Part shown: in pieces, positions 15,935-25,080 of the stretch
How positions within the stretch are numbered: position 1 is the first letter of the stretch
Layout: the number at the start of each line of letters is the position of its first letter
Translations under genes and position numbers: made by a program
Notes under the pieces: model-generated
What the model was told of the DNA's origin: nothing
Databases searched by the model: none
Seen by the model: the letters and a program-made list of their open reading frames with translations, nothing else
Assembly (NCBI GenBank): GCA_002307035.1
Contig: DBTL01000141.1
Coordinates: forward strand, 33,633-65,569
DNA from: Bacteroides sp. UBA1317
GTDB taxonomy: Bacteria; Bacteroidota; Bacteroidia; Bacteroidales; Bacteroidaceae
Reading direction: 5' to 3'
Length of the DNA stretch: 31,937 bases

Positions 15935-18682
15935 ATGAATCACTCTAAACAATTGCTAATAGTAACCGGATTGCTCTTGTCAAACCTGATGGTGGGACAA
16001 ACAACTTCGTGGCCTGAGATTAAAATAGAAGCAAAACCTGCTGCCCGTTGGTGGTGGATGGGCAATGCTGTAGACAAGGAGAATCTTAGCAGGAACATGG
16101 AAGCGTATGCCACTGCCGGTATGGGAACGATGGAAATTACACCTATCTATGGCGTTCAGGGAAATGATAATCGGGATATTTCTTTTCTATCTCCTCCTTG
16201 GATGGAGATGCTTAGACATACTGAAAGTGAGGCTGCTCGTTGTGGTATGCAAATAGATATGAATACAGGTACGGGATGGCCATTCGGTGGTCCTGAGGTG
16301 GTCATAGAAGATGCTGCTTCAAAGTTACTCGTTGCTGAATTTAAACTTTCGGGTGGCGAACGCTTGAAGGACAAAGTCGCTGTAACTGATAAGGATCAAG
16401 AGTCTTGTGCAGTGCTTAGCAGACTGATGGCTTTTTCCGAAAAAGGACAATGCCTAAACTTAACTGATAAGGTGAAAGATGGAGTACTTAACTGGAAAGC
16501 GCCGAAAGGGAACTGGCGATTAATAGCGACTTTCTGTGGCAAGACCTTGCAAAAAGTGAAGCGTGCTGCTCCCGGAGGAGAAGGCTATGTAATGGATCAT
16601 CTTTCGGCTAGAGCTGTGAAAAACTATCTCAATCGTTTTGAACGAGCGTTTGCTCAAAGCAAAGTTTCTTATCCTCATAATTTTTTTAATGATTCGTACG
16701 AGGTGTATAAGGCTGATTGGACAGAGGACTTCTTTGAGCAATTTGCAACTCGCAGAGGATATAAGCTCGAAGAACATTTACTAGAATTTCTCTCTGATGA
16801 GCGGACAGAGGCTGTTGCCCGAATTATTTCTGATTACAGAGAAACAATAGCCGAATTGTTACAAGAGAATTTTACTCGTCAATGGACGGATTGGGCGCAT
16901 AGTCATGGATCTAAAACTCGTAATCAGGCGCATGGTTCGCCTGGTAATCTGATTGATCTCTATGCAACAGTTGATGTACCCGAATGCGAAGGTTTTGGTA
17001 TCTCTGATTTTGGAATTAAAGGATTGCGTAAAGATTCTCTGACCCGACCTAACGATTCGGAACTTTCTATGTTGAAATATGCTTCTTCTGCAGCTCATAT
17101 TGCAGGCAAACCTTATACTTCTTCAGAAACGTTCACTTGGTTGACAGAACATTTCCGTACTTCGTTGTCGCAGTGCAAACCAGATATCGATCTAATGTTT
17201 GTCTCGGGCGTAAACCATACATACTTTCATGGTACCACTTATTCGCCAACTGAAGCGGCATGGCCCGGCTGGAAGTTTTATGCATCGATAGATATGAGTC
17301 CGACTAATAATATTTGGAGAGATGCTCCGGCTTTCTTCAATTATGTTACTCGTTGCCAGAGTTTCTTGCAGATGGGCAAACCGGATAATGATTTCCTGTT
17401 ATATCTGCCTGTCTATGACATGTGGCAAGAACAAGACGGACGCTTGTTGATGTTCGATATTCATAAAATGGACAAACGTGCACCTAAATTTATAGATGCT
17501 GTGCATCGTATTAATAAAGCGGGATATGATGTGGATTACATTTCAGATAACTTTATTCGTTCGTGCACTTGCATAAATGGACAAATTGTGACTTCGTCAG
17601 GTACTACTTATAAAGCCCTTGTCATTCCCGGTGCTCGATTGATGCCTGTCGATGTATTAGCTAAGCTGATTCGTCTGGCTGATGAAGGTGCGACAATTGT
17701 ATTCTTAGATCAATATCCTCAGGATGTTCCGGGATATAGCAATCTGGATGCTCGTCGCACAATGTTTAAAGGATTGATGAAGACTGTTCAGGGCTCGCAT
17801 AAAGGACGCATTCTTTTTGGAACAGATTATGTTACTACTCTAGCACAGATAGGTGTGCAGCCGGAAGCGTTGAAAACTCAGTTCGGGCTTAGTTGCATTC
17901 GCCGTACTAATAAGGATGGATATCACTATTTTATTTCGGCTTTAAAAAACGAGGATACTGAGGGTTGGGTTCCTCTGGCTGTTTCGGCAACGTCGGCTAT
18001 AATTTATAATCCAATGACAGGTGAGAGCGGAAAAGCACGTTTACGTAATGTAAATGGGCACACTGAAGTCTATCTCCAGTTGGAATCGGGGGCTTCTCTT
18101 GTTTTGAAAACATTTACTACAAACGATGTAGCGCTATCCGCATGGCCTTACTTACAAGTCCAAAGAGGAGAGTTTGTGCTTGCTAATCAATGGGATTTCC
18201 ATTTTATAAATAGCCAGCCTGAAGTAAAAGGAACTCTTTCAAATATCAAACTTGGTTCGTGGACTGAACTCAACTTACCTGAAGTGAAAGCGACGATGGG
18301 TACTGGATGTTACAAAACAACATTTGAATTGAACTCTGTTTTGAGTGAAGAATGGATGCTCGATTTGGGTGATGTGCGTGAAAGTGCTCGTGTGCGCATC
18401 AACGGGAAAGATGTTGCTACTCTCTGGGCAGTTCCTTTCCGCTGTTTGATTGGTAATTATCTTCGTCAGGGGGTGAATACACTCGAAGTAGAAGTTACTA
18501 ATTTGCCGGCTAATCGCATTGCCGATATGGATAGGAGGGGTGTGGATTGGCGCATCTTCAAGGAAATAAACTTCGTAGATCGCAACTATAACAAAACAAA
18601 TTATGCTCATTGGCTACCTGTGCCCAGTGGTTTGTTAGGGCCTGTGAAGATTGTACCTATGAAAAACAAGATTGTTTATTAA
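15935..18682 (+). CDS. GH106 alpha-L-rhamnosidase
   Basis: The 915-residue exported enzyme releases L-rhamnose from pectic or other rhamnosides. A signal peptide covers about 1-21. GH106 hallmarks are at the N-terminus of the catalytic region: RWWWMGNAVDKENL (38-51), TMEITPIYG, and MNTGTGWPFGGPE (108-120). A C-terminal galactose-binding-like beta-sandwich (about 780-910) contains VRINGKDVATLWAVPFRC and LEVEVTNLPANRIADMDRRG. Catalytic glutamates cannot be assigned safely from sequence alone. It lies 43 bases after the esterase-GH105 gene with no promoter between, so they share a transcript. The product feeds the rhamnose genes directly downstream. Confidence 0.93.
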   Translation: MNHSKQLLIVTGLLLSNLMVGQTTSWPEIKIEAKPAARWWWMGNAVDKENLSRNMEAYATAGMGTMEITPIYGVQGNDNRDISFLSPPWMEMLRHTESEAARCGMQIDMNTGTGWPFGGPEVVIEDAASKLLVAEFKLSGGERLKDKVAVTDKDQESCAVLSRLMAFSEKGQCLNLTDKVKDGVLNWKAPKGNWRLIATFCGKTLQKVKRAAPGGEGYVMDHLSARAVKNYLNRFERAFAQSKVSYPHNFFNDSYEVYKADWTEDFFEQFATRRGYKLEEHLLEFLSDERTEAVARIISDYRETIAELLQENFTRQWTDWAHSHGSKTRNQAHGSPGNLIDLYATVDVPECEGFGISDFGIKGLRKDSLTRPNDSELSMLKYASSAAHIAGKPYTSSETFTWLTEHFRTSLSQCKPDIDLMFVSGVNHTYFHGTTYSPTEAAWPGWKFYASIDMSPTNNIWRDAPAFFNYVTRCQSFLQMGKPDNDFLLYLPVYDMWQEQDGRLLMFDIHKMDKRAPKFIDAVHRINKAGYDVDYISDNFIRSCTCINGQIVTSSGTTYKALVIPGARLMPVDVLAKLIRLADEGATIVFLDQYPQDVPGYSNLDARRTMFKGLMKTVQGSHKGRILFGTDYVTTLAQIGVQPEALKTQFGLSCIRRTNKDGYHYFISALKNEDTEGWVPLAVSATSAIIYNPMTGESGKARLRNVNGHTEVYLQLESGASLVLKTFTTNDVALSAWPYLQVQRGEFVLANQWDFHFINSQPEVKGTLSNIKLGSWTELNLPEVKATMGTGCYKTTFELNSVLSEEWMLDLGDVRESARVRINGKDVATLWAVPFRCLIGNYLRQGVNTLEVEVTNLPANRIADMDRRGVDWRIFKEINFVDRNYNKTNYAHWLPVPSGLLGPVKIVPMKNKIVY

Positions 18683-18765
18683 TATTCAGCTTTTATTATT
18701 TATCGTAGTATAGTCTATCTAATTTGACGGTTTATTGAGCGTTTTTCATTAAAGTTTTTCTTAAT

Positions 18766-18831
18766 AGCCAAATATTATACCATTTCCATCAAAACAGACA
18801 CATTAGGTGGATGTATTTCTTATTAGATTTG
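18766..18831 (+). promoter_or_regulatory. rhaB promoter region with shared rhamnose-locus motif
   Basis: AGCCA (18766-18770), four bases, then TTATACCATTT (18775-18785) repeats the arrangement found before the esterase-GH105 gene. TAGATTTG (18824-18831) matches TAnnTTTG and lies 28 bases before the rhaB start. The motif is 38 bases from the -7 here but 8 bases in the other copy, so it may act differently at the two promoters. Confidence 0.45.
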
Positions 18832-18859
18832 TGGTATTAAAATAATTTATCAACACACT

Positions 18860-20329
18860 ATGAAGCAGTGTTTTTTTGCAGTCGATTTGGGAGCCACTAG
18901 TGGGCGTACTATTCTAGGCTCTTTATCAGATAAAGGTCTCGAGCTGGAAGAAGTAAATCGTTTTCCTAATCATTTGATTGAAGTTGGAGGACATTTTTAT
19001 TGGGATATTTATGCTTTGTATCAGCATGTTGTAGATGGTTTGAAGCTTGCCGCTCAGCGAGAAGTGAAAATTACATCTATCGGTATTGACACTTGGGGAG
19101 TAGATTTCGTTTGTGTAGGTGAGGATGGGCACATCCTTCGTCAGCCTTATGCTTATCGCGATCCTCATACTAATGGTGCGCCTGAGGCTTTTTTTAGTCG
19201 TGTATCGCGTAGCCGTGTTTATGAATTAACAGGTATTCAAGTGATGAACTTTAATTCACTGTTTCAGCTTGATACACTTCGTCGCAATAACGATAGTGCA
19301 CTCGCTGTTGCTAAGAAAATACTCTTTATTCCGGATGCTCTGTCTTATATGTTATCCGGTGAAATGGTGACAGAATATAGCATTGCTACCACAGCGCAAT
19401 TAGTGAATGCTAAAACGCGTAAGTTAGAACCAGAATTGCTTGCAAGCCTTGGTTTGACGGAAGAGAACTTCGGACGCTTTGTATATCCGGGCGAAACGAT
19501 TGGTGCTTTGAGCGAAGAAGTGCAAGAGCAAACCGGACTGGGAGCCATCCCTGTGATAGCTGTTGCCGGACATGATACCGGATCGGCCGTAGCCGCTGTA
19601 CCTGCGCTGAATAGTAATTTTGCTTATTTAAGTAGTGGTACGTGGTCATTGATGGGTGTGGAAGCAGAGGCACCTGTGGTGAATGCTGAAACAGAAGCTT
19701 TGAACTTTACTAACGAAGGTGGCGTGGAAGGCACTATTCGCTTACTAAAAAATATTTGCGGCATGTGGCTTTTGGAGCGTTGTCGAGCAGAATGGGGGGA
19801 TACATCTTATCCCGATTTGATTGCTGAAGCAAAGGCTGCTGAACCTTTCCGTAGTATTATTAATCCCGACGATGCACTTTTTGCTAATCCTACTCACATG
19901 GAGAAGGCTATTTGTGGTTACTGCGAAGCAACAGGACAGCCCGTTCCGGATAATCGTGGTCGCATCGTGCGTTGCATCTTCGAAAGTTTGGCACTGCGTT
20001 ATCGCCAGGTACTAGAGAATCTAAGTAAGCTTTCTCCTCGTCCTGTTGAGACACTTCACGTTATCGGTGGAGGCAGTCGAAATGACCTTTTGAATCAGTT
20101 TACAGCTAACTCTACAGGGATAACAGTTATTGCCGGACCTTCAGAGGCTACAGCCATTGGTAATGTTATGGTACAGGCCATGGCTTCAGGCGTAGCCGAT
20201 AGTATTGGCGAGATGAGAAAGCAAATCAATGCTTCTATTCCTCTTGCTACTTTCCAACCTCAGGATGCTGCAGCTTGGGATGAAGCGTATGCACAGTATC
20301 TTACTATATTGACTAATAAAAGCAAATAA
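18860..20329 (+). CDS. rhaB: L-rhamnulokinase
   Basis: The 489-residue FGGY-family kinase phosphorylates L-rhamnulose to L-rhamnulose 1-phosphate with ATP in the cytoplasm. The N-terminal ATPase-like motif FAVDLGATSGRTILG (6-20), the segment IDTWGVDF, the middle AGHDTGSAVAAVP (about 236-248) and the C-terminal IGGGSRNDLLNQFTAN are all present. Length equals that of known RhaB. It heads the rhaB-rhaI-rhaT-rhaD run and is followed at 24 bases by rhaI. A candidate regulated promoter lies upstream. Confidence 0.96.
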   Translation: MKQCFFAVDLGATSGRTILGSLSDKGLELEEVNRFPNHLIEVGGHFYWDIYALYQHVVDGLKLAAQREVKITSIGIDTWGVDFVCVGEDGHILRQPYAYRDPHTNGAPEAFFSRVSRSRVYELTGIQVMNFNSLFQLDTLRRNNDSALAVAKKILFIPDALSYMLSGEMVTEYSIATTAQLVNAKTRKLEPELLASLGLTEENFGRFVYPGETIGALSEEVQEQTGLGAIPVIAVAGHDTGSAVAAVPALNSNFAYLSSGTWSLMGVEAEAPVVNAETEALNFTNEGGVEGTIRLLKNICGMWLLERCRAEWGDTSYPDLIAEAKAAEPFRSIINPDDALFANPTHMEKAICGYCEATGQPVPDNRGRIVRCIFESLALRYRQVLENLSKLSPRPVETLHVIGGGSRNDLLNQFTANSTGITVIAGPSEATAIGNVMVQAMASGVADSIGEMRKQINASIPLATFQPQDAAAWDEAYAQYLTILTNKSK

Positions 20330-20353
20330 ATAATAACTTAAAAAGATTATATT

Positions 20354-21610
20354 ATGAAAGAAGAATTGATTAAAAAAGCCTATGAGATTGCGGTAGAACG
20401 TTATGCGGCTGTTGGCGTAGATGCTGATAAAGCCATTGAAAAACTACAAAAAATAGCATTATCCCTGCACTGCTGGCAAGCAGATGACGTAGCTGGTTTT
20501 GAAAATCCAGACGGACAACTGTCAGGAGGTATTCAAGCTACGGGTAACCATCCCGGCAAAGCTCGTAATATTGAAGAGTTGCGTCAAGACATCCTTAAGG
20601 CAGCTAGCTATATTCCGGGAACTCATCGTTTGAATCTTCATGCTACTTACGGTGACTTTGGTGGCAAATTCGTTGATCGTGATCAGATAGAACCTAAGCA
20701 CTTTGAAAGCTGGATGCAGTGGGGAAAAGAGAACGGAATGAAACTTGATTTCAATTCAACTTCATTTTCACATCCTAAAAGTGGTAGTCTTTCATTATCA
20801 AACCCTGATGATAGCATTCGTAACTTCTGGATTGAGCATACAAAACGTAGTCGTGCTATTGCTGAAGCAATGGGTAAATTTCAAGGTGATCCTTGTATCA
20901 TGAACCTTTGGATTCACGATGGTAGTAAAGATCAAACAGTGAACCGCTTGCGTTATCGTGAACTATTAAAACAATCACTGGATGAGGTTTTTGCAACGAA
21001 GTATGATAACATGAAAGACTGCATCGAAGCCAAACTTTTTGGAATCGGAGCAGAAAGCTATACCGTTGGTTCTTATGATTTCTATCTGGGATATGGTTCT
21101 AAGAACAATAAAATGGTGACTTTGGATACAGGACATTTCCATTTGACAGAGAGCATTGCAGACAAGATCTCTTCTCTGTTACTCTTCACTCCTGAAATCA
21201 TGCTACATGTTAGTCGCCCTGTACGTTGGGATAGCGACCACGTAACTATTATGAATGATGATACATTGGATTTGGCTAAAGAAATTATTCGTTGTGGTGC
21301 TCTCGATAAAGTACATATTGGTCTTGATTATTTTGATGCAAGTATCAATCGTATTGGTGCGTATGTAGTAGGTAGCCGCGCTACACAGAAATGTTTCATG
21401 CAAGCATTGCTTGAACCCCTTGCTAAACTTCGCGAATATGAAGCGAACGATCAATTGTTCGAACGTCTTGCTCTACTTGAAGAGTCAAAAGCGTTGCCAT
21501 GGAATGCTGTATGGGATATGTTCTGTTTGAAGAATAATGTTCCTGTAGGAGAAGGCTTTATTACTGAAGTACAGAAGTATGAAAACGAAGTAACTTCAAA
21601 AAGAAATTAA
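20354..21610 (+). CDS. rhaA: L-rhamnose isomerase
   Basis: The 418-residue cytoplasmic enzyme interconverts L-rhamnose and L-rhamnulose and needs Mn or a similar metal. It is called rhaI in Bacteroides literature. The length nearly matches E. coli RhaA (419). Family motifs include GGIQATGNHPGKARN, FNSTSFSHPKS, LWIHDGSKDQ, LDTGHFHLTE and the metal-site region HVSRPVRWDSDHV. It lies between rhaB (24 bases) and rhaT (30 bases) in the same operon. Confidence 0.97.
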   Translation: MKEELIKKAYEIAVERYAAVGVDADKAIEKLQKIALSLHCWQADDVAGFENPDGQLSGGIQATGNHPGKARNIEELRQDILKAASYIPGTHRLNLHATYGDFGGKFVDRDQIEPKHFESWMQWGKENGMKLDFNSTSFSHPKSGSLSLSNPDDSIRNFWIEHTKRSRAIAEAMGKFQGDPCIMNLWIHDGSKDQTVNRLRYRELLKQSLDEVFATKYDNMKDCIEAKLFGIGAESYTVGSYDFYLGYGSKNNKMVTLDTGHFHLTESIADKISSLLLFTPEIMLHVSRPVRWDSDHVTIMNDDTLDLAKEIIRCGALDKVHIGLDYFDASINRIGAYVVGSRATQKCFMQALLEPLAKLREYEANDQLFERLALLEESKALPWNAVWDMFCLKNNVPVGEGFITEVQKYENEVTSKRN

Positions 21611-21640
21611 GATTATAAGCGTCGCTAATATAAAGATATC

Positions 21641-22669
21641 ATGAACACACTTATCGGACTTATCATCATTGCTATAGGCAGTTTAGGGCAAAGTAGCTCG
21701 TATGTGCCCATAAAGAAAGTAAAACAATGGAGCTGGGAAAGCTTCTGGCTGGTGCAAGGCATCTTCGCTTGGTTGGTTTTTCCTTTTCTGGGTGCTTTGC
21801 TTGCTATTCCTGAGGGTAGTAATTTGTTCGAGCTTTGGAGCTCGGGCGGCGCTATGCCTTCTATCATCTACGGCGTGCTGTGGGGAGTTGGTGGGTTGAC
21901 GTTCGGTCTGAGTATGCGCTACCTTGGGGTGGCGTTGGGGCAAAGTATTGCACTCGGCACATGCGCTGGCTTCGGTACACTTTTTCCTGCTATTTTTAGT
22001 GGAAAAGATTTGTTTCACGGCGAAGGCCTGTTGTTGCTTATTGGTGTGTGCATTACATTAGCCGGTATTGCAGTCATTGGATACGCCGGTAGCCTTCGTT
22101 CTCAGAACATGACTGATGAAGAAAAGAAAGCTGCTGTAAAGGACTTTGCGTTGACCAAAGGATTGCTTGTGGCCCTGCTGGCAGGTGTGATGAGCGCTTG
22201 TTTTGCTCTAGGACTTGAAGCGGGGACACCCATAAAGGAAGCTGCTATTGCAGGTGGAGTTGAAGGACTTTATGCGGGTCTTCCTGTGATATTTCTGGTA
22301 ACGTTTGGTGGTTTTATGACTAATGCAGCCTATTGCATTCAACAGAATGTGAAGAACAAAACAGGGAAGGAATACTTTACTGTTAAAGGTTCCACTTTAA
22401 CGAACAATATTTTGTTCTGTGCGCTTGCCGGTGTACTTTGGTATTCTCAGTTCTTTGGTCTTGAAATGGGTAAGAGCTTTCTTGATAGTCCGATTCTGCT
22501 GGCTTTTTCATGGAGTATATTGATGTCGCTCAATGTTACATTTAGTAATGTTTGGGGCATCATTTTAAAAGAATGGAAAGGGGCAAACAGCACAACAGTT
22601 TTGGTACTTGTCTTAGGGCTGGTAGTGTTAATTTCGTCTATCGTTGTAGTAGCGATGTCACAAGCTTAA
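21641..22669 (+). CDS. rhaT: L-rhamnose-proton symporter
   Basis: The 342-residue inner-membrane transporter brings L-rhamnose into the cytoplasm with protons. Around ten hydrophobic segments are spread along the whole protein, and the N-terminal helix with GQSSSYVPIKKVKQWSWE and the repeat-like segment GLSMRYLGVALGQSIALG match RhaT of the DMT superfamily. Length is close to E. coli RhaT (344). It sits 30 bases after the isomerase gene and 108 bases before rhaD. It indicates that free rhamnose reaches the periplasm, where GH106 and GH105 act. Confidence 0.95.
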   Translation: MNTLIGLIIIAIGSLGQSSSYVPIKKVKQWSWESFWLVQGIFAWLVFPFLGALLAIPEGSNLFELWSSGGAMPSIIYGVLWGVGGLTFGLSMRYLGVALGQSIALGTCAGFGTLFPAIFSGKDLFHGEGLLLLIGVCITLAGIAVIGYAGSLRSQNMTDEEKKAAVKDFALTKGLLVALLAGVMSACFALGLEAGTPIKEAAIAGGVEGLYAGLPVIFLVTFGGFMTNAAYCIQQNVKNKTGKEYFTVKGSTLTNNILFCALAGVLWYSQFFGLEMGKSFLDSPILLAFSWSILMSLNVTFSNVWGIILKEWKGANSTTVLVLVLGLVVLISSIVVVAMSQA

Positions 22670-22717
22670 AAGGAAGTCTGGCTTTTATGAAGCCGATCTG
22701 AATATTAGTAAATAGAT

Positions 22718-22762
22718 TTCTGGCTATGCAAATGAAAGACTATCTTTGTTGCATAGCCAGAA
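22718..22762 (+). promoter_or_regulatory. 14-base perfect hairpin between rhaT and rhaD
   Basis: Arms 22718-22731 (TTCTGGCTATGCAA) and 22749-22762 (TTGCATAGCCAGAA) pair perfectly. An inner AAAGA/TCTTT stem (22735-22739 with 22743-22747) tightens the loop. It ends 15 bases before the rhaD start codon and is followed by AATTAAATAA, with no T-tract, so it is not a standard terminator. It could be an mRNA processing or stability element, or a protein-binding site. Confidence 0.6.
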
Positions 22763-22777
22763 TTAAATAACAAGAAT

Positions 22778-23587
22778 ATGAAATCAATATTAGAAAATCG
22801 TCCGGTACTTGCCAAACAGGTAGCTGATGTAGCTGAAGTAGCCGGATATCTCTGGCAAAAAGGTTGGGCTGAACGTAATGGAGGAAATATCACCATTAAT
22901 ATTACAGATGTAATTGATGATGAGATTAGAAATATGAAAGCGATTAGCGACCGGATTGAGATTGGTTCTTGCCTTCCGCACTTAAAAGGATGCTACTTTT
23001 TTTGTAAAGGGACCAATAAACGTATGCGTGACTTGGCCCGTTGGCCTATGGAAAACGGATCGGTTATCCGTATCTGTGATGATTGCTCAAGTTATGAAAT
23101 TATAGCAGATAAGCCTGTTGCTCCCACTTCAGAATTGGCTTCTCATTTATCTATGCACAATTATCTGATAGGTAGTGGCTCTAACTATAAAGCAGCAGTG
23201 CATACCCATCCAATTGATTTGGTGGCAATGACTCACAATCCTGCTTTCTTGAAAAAAGATGTGTTGACGAAATTGCTTTGGAGCATGATTCCGGAGACAA
23301 GAGCTTTCTGCCCAAAAGGTTTGGGCATTATCCCTTATGCTTTGCCTAGTTCTTTTGAATTAGCAAATGCAACAGTCAAAGAACTTGCTGACTACGACGT
23401 AGTGATGTGGGAAAAGCATGGCGTTTGCTCTGTTGGTGAAAATGTGATGGAAGCATTCGACATGGTTGACACACTTTCTAAATCAGCTCAGATATATCTT
23501 ACAGCTAAATCTATGGGATTTGAGCCTGAAGGTATGTCGGATGAACTGATGGAAGAGCTTAAAATCGCTTTTAATCTGCCTAAATAG
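22778..23587 (+). CDS. rhaD: L-rhamnulose-1-phosphate aldolase
   Basis: The 269-residue class II aldolase splits L-rhamnulose 1-phosphate into dihydroxyacetone phosphate and L-lactaldehyde in the cytoplasm. The zinc ligands His142 and His144 in VHTHPIDLVA, and His214 in MWEKHGVCSVG, match the spacing of the E. coli enzyme, and Glu119 in PTSEL fits the catalytic acid/base. NGGNITI near residue 34 is the family phosphate-binding segment. It is the last gene of the rhaBITD run and is followed within 18 bases by a strong terminator. Confidence 0.96.
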   Translation: MKSILENRPVLAKQVADVAEVAGYLWQKGWAERNGGNITINITDVIDDEIRNMKAISDRIEIGSCLPHLKGCYFFCKGTNKRMRDLARWPMENGSVIRICDDCSSYEIIADKPVAPTSELASHLSMHNYLIGSGSNYKAAVHTHPIDLVAMTHNPAFLKKDVLTKLLWSMIPETRAFCPKGLGIIPYALPSSFELANATVKELADYDVVMWEKHGVCSVGENVMEAFDMVDTLSKSAQIYLTAKSMGFEPEGMSDELMEELKIAFNLPK

Positions 23588-23604
23588 AGTTCATCTATTA
23601 TTCT

Positions 23605-23655
23605 AAAACAAGGACATGAGTGTTTTATATAAACGCTATGTTCTTGTTTTTTATC
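23605..23655 (+). terminator. Terminator after rhaD
   Basis: AAAACAAGGACAT (23605-23617) pairs with ATGTTCTTGTTTT (23638-23650), one G-U pair included. After a single bulged G an inner stem AGTGTTT/AAACGCT (23619-23625 with 23631-23637) closes a 5-base loop. A T-rich tract follows. It separates rhaBITD from the second GH105 gene, whose start is 36 bases beyond the stem. Confidence 0.82.
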
Positions 23656-23685
23656 AATTCTACTAGCATTATCAATCTATTAATC

Positions 23686-24996
23686 ATGAATTTAAAGAAA
23701 AGTTTGTTGCTGGGTACACTTGCCCTCTGCTTTACCTCTCTGACTTCTCATGCGCAGACAAAAATGACTGCTGAAGAAGCTGCTGTGAAAATTGCAAATC
23801 GTATATTGAACAGTACTACCTATGAGTTCAAAAATTCTAAAACCGGGGAAACATACAAATCGGTAAAGGGACTTCCTGTATCCCCGGATATTAAGGTTGT
23901 TTCTAAATATAATCAATGGCATTATACTAATGGTGTAACAAATATTGCATTGATGGATTTGGCTACGAAACTTGGTGACAAGAAATACGAGAAGTATGTC
24001 CAGAAGAATATGAATTTTGTGTTTAACGACGGCAATCTCGATTTCTTTCGCAAGCAATATGATCAAGCTTTTAAAGAAGGTGGTTGGAATGCTATTCGTG
24101 ATTTGAGCTGGCATATGATTTTCCGAGCTAAGCGCTTGGATGACAATGGTCCTATGGGCGCTAGTCTTATAGAACTCCAGATGCGTTATCCTAACAAATC
24201 TTTTCTGAATTATATAAATGAGACAGCTGATCATTTAAACTTTGCAGAACCACGTTTAGTCGATGGAACCATTGCACGCCTATGGCCCCATGTTAACACT
24301 ATTTGGGCAGATGATGCTTTCATGGCTATCTCCTTCTTAGCTCGTATGGGTAAACTTACCGGTGACCAGAAATATTTTGATGATGCAGCTAATCAAGTGC
24401 TGAACTACAATCGCTATTTATGGTGTCCTGAGAAGCAAATATACTATCATTGTTACCATACAGATAATAAGGAGCATGGTGTGGCGCATTGGAGCCGTGC
24501 TAATGGATGGGTATTTATGGCTCAAGCCGACTTGCTGAGCATGTTGCCTAAAGATCATCCATTGCGTGATGAATTGATTAAAAACTTCCGTCAGCAAGCT
24601 AGTGGTGTTGCTCGTTATCAAGGGAAAAATGGTCTTTGGCATCAATTGCTTGATAAGGAAGATTCTTACGAAGAAATCACAGGGACAGCTATGTTTGTGT
24701 TTGGTATAGCTCGTGGAGTGAAAGAAGGTTGGTTGCATCCCGACTTCATCTATGTGGCCGAACAAGGGCTGAAAGGAATGATGACGCTGATCTCTGATGC
24801 CGGTGATGTGAAAGGTATTTGCGTAGGTACGGGCATTATGCCTTCCATAGCCTATTACTACAACCGCCCAACGCAAGAAAATGATCCGATGGGTGAGGGT
24901 CCGGTATTACGTGCCCTTATCGAAATGATGGATGCTCCTAAATATACAGAAATAAAGGCCGAGCAGCAATACGATAAGATTGTACCTAAAAAATAA
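23686..24996 (+). CDS. GH105 unsaturated rhamnogalacturonyl hydrolase
   Basis: The 436-residue exported enzyme removes the 4,5-unsaturated galacturonyl residue from lyase-cut rhamnogalacturonan fragments. Starting at the ATG at 23686 gives a clear signal peptide (MNLKKSLLLG... ending SHAQ, residues 1-24); a longer GTG-led frame from 23620 would begin inside the rhaD terminator and is rejected. The alpha/alpha-barrel includes WADDAFMAISFLARMG, with the Asp pair typical for the catalytic site, and HWSRANGWVFMAQADLL. The tail CVGTGIMPSIAYYYNRP fits GH105/GH88. It is distinct in sequence from the GH105 half of the fusion protein, so the two may differ in substrate length or decoration. It is 84 bases from the regulator gene. 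Confidence 0.9.
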   Translation: MNLKKSLLLGTLALCFTSLTSHAQTKMTAEEAAVKIANRILNSTTYEFKNSKTGETYKSVKGLPVSPDIKVVSKYNQWHYTNGVTNIALMDLATKLGDKKYEKYVQKNMNFVFNDGNLDFFRKQYDQAFKEGGWNAIRDLSWHMIFRAKRLDDNGPMGASLIELQMRYPNKSFLNYINETADHLNFAEPRLVDGTIARLWPHVNTIWADDAFMAISFLARMGKLTGDQKYFDDAANQVLNYNRYLWCPEKQIYYHCYHTDNKEHGVAHWSRANGWVFMAQADLLSMLPKDHPLRDELIKNFRQQASGVARYQGKNGLWHQLLDKEDSYEEITGTAMFVFGIARGVKEGWLHPDFIYVAEQGLKGMMTLISDAGDVKGICVGTGIMPSIAYYYNRPTQENDPMGEGPVLRALIEMMDAPKYTEIKAEQQYDKIVPKK

Positions 24997-25023
24997 AAGA
25001 AACTTGTTTTTCTTTCAATATGC

Positions 25024-25052
25024 TTGTTTTTTGATTTTTATGCCTATTTTTG
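25024..25052 (+). promoter_or_regulatory. Candidate promoter of the AraC-type regulator gene
   Basis: TTG (25024-25026) is 18 bases ahead of TATTTTTG (25045-25052), an exact TAnnTTTG match. Transcription would start near 25059, about 20 bases before the ATG at 25081. A short A/T-rich inverted repeat (AAAGAAA with TTTCTTT near 24996-25016) just upstream may end the GH105 transcript weakly. Confidence 0.5.
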
Positions 25053-25080
25053 TTGCGGAGACTATTCTGATGTGGCGCTT

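Noticed and set aside
23692..24234. 180-codon minus-strand open frame inside the second GH105 gene
   Set aside because: It is a shadow of a well-supported exported enzyme and resembles no known family.
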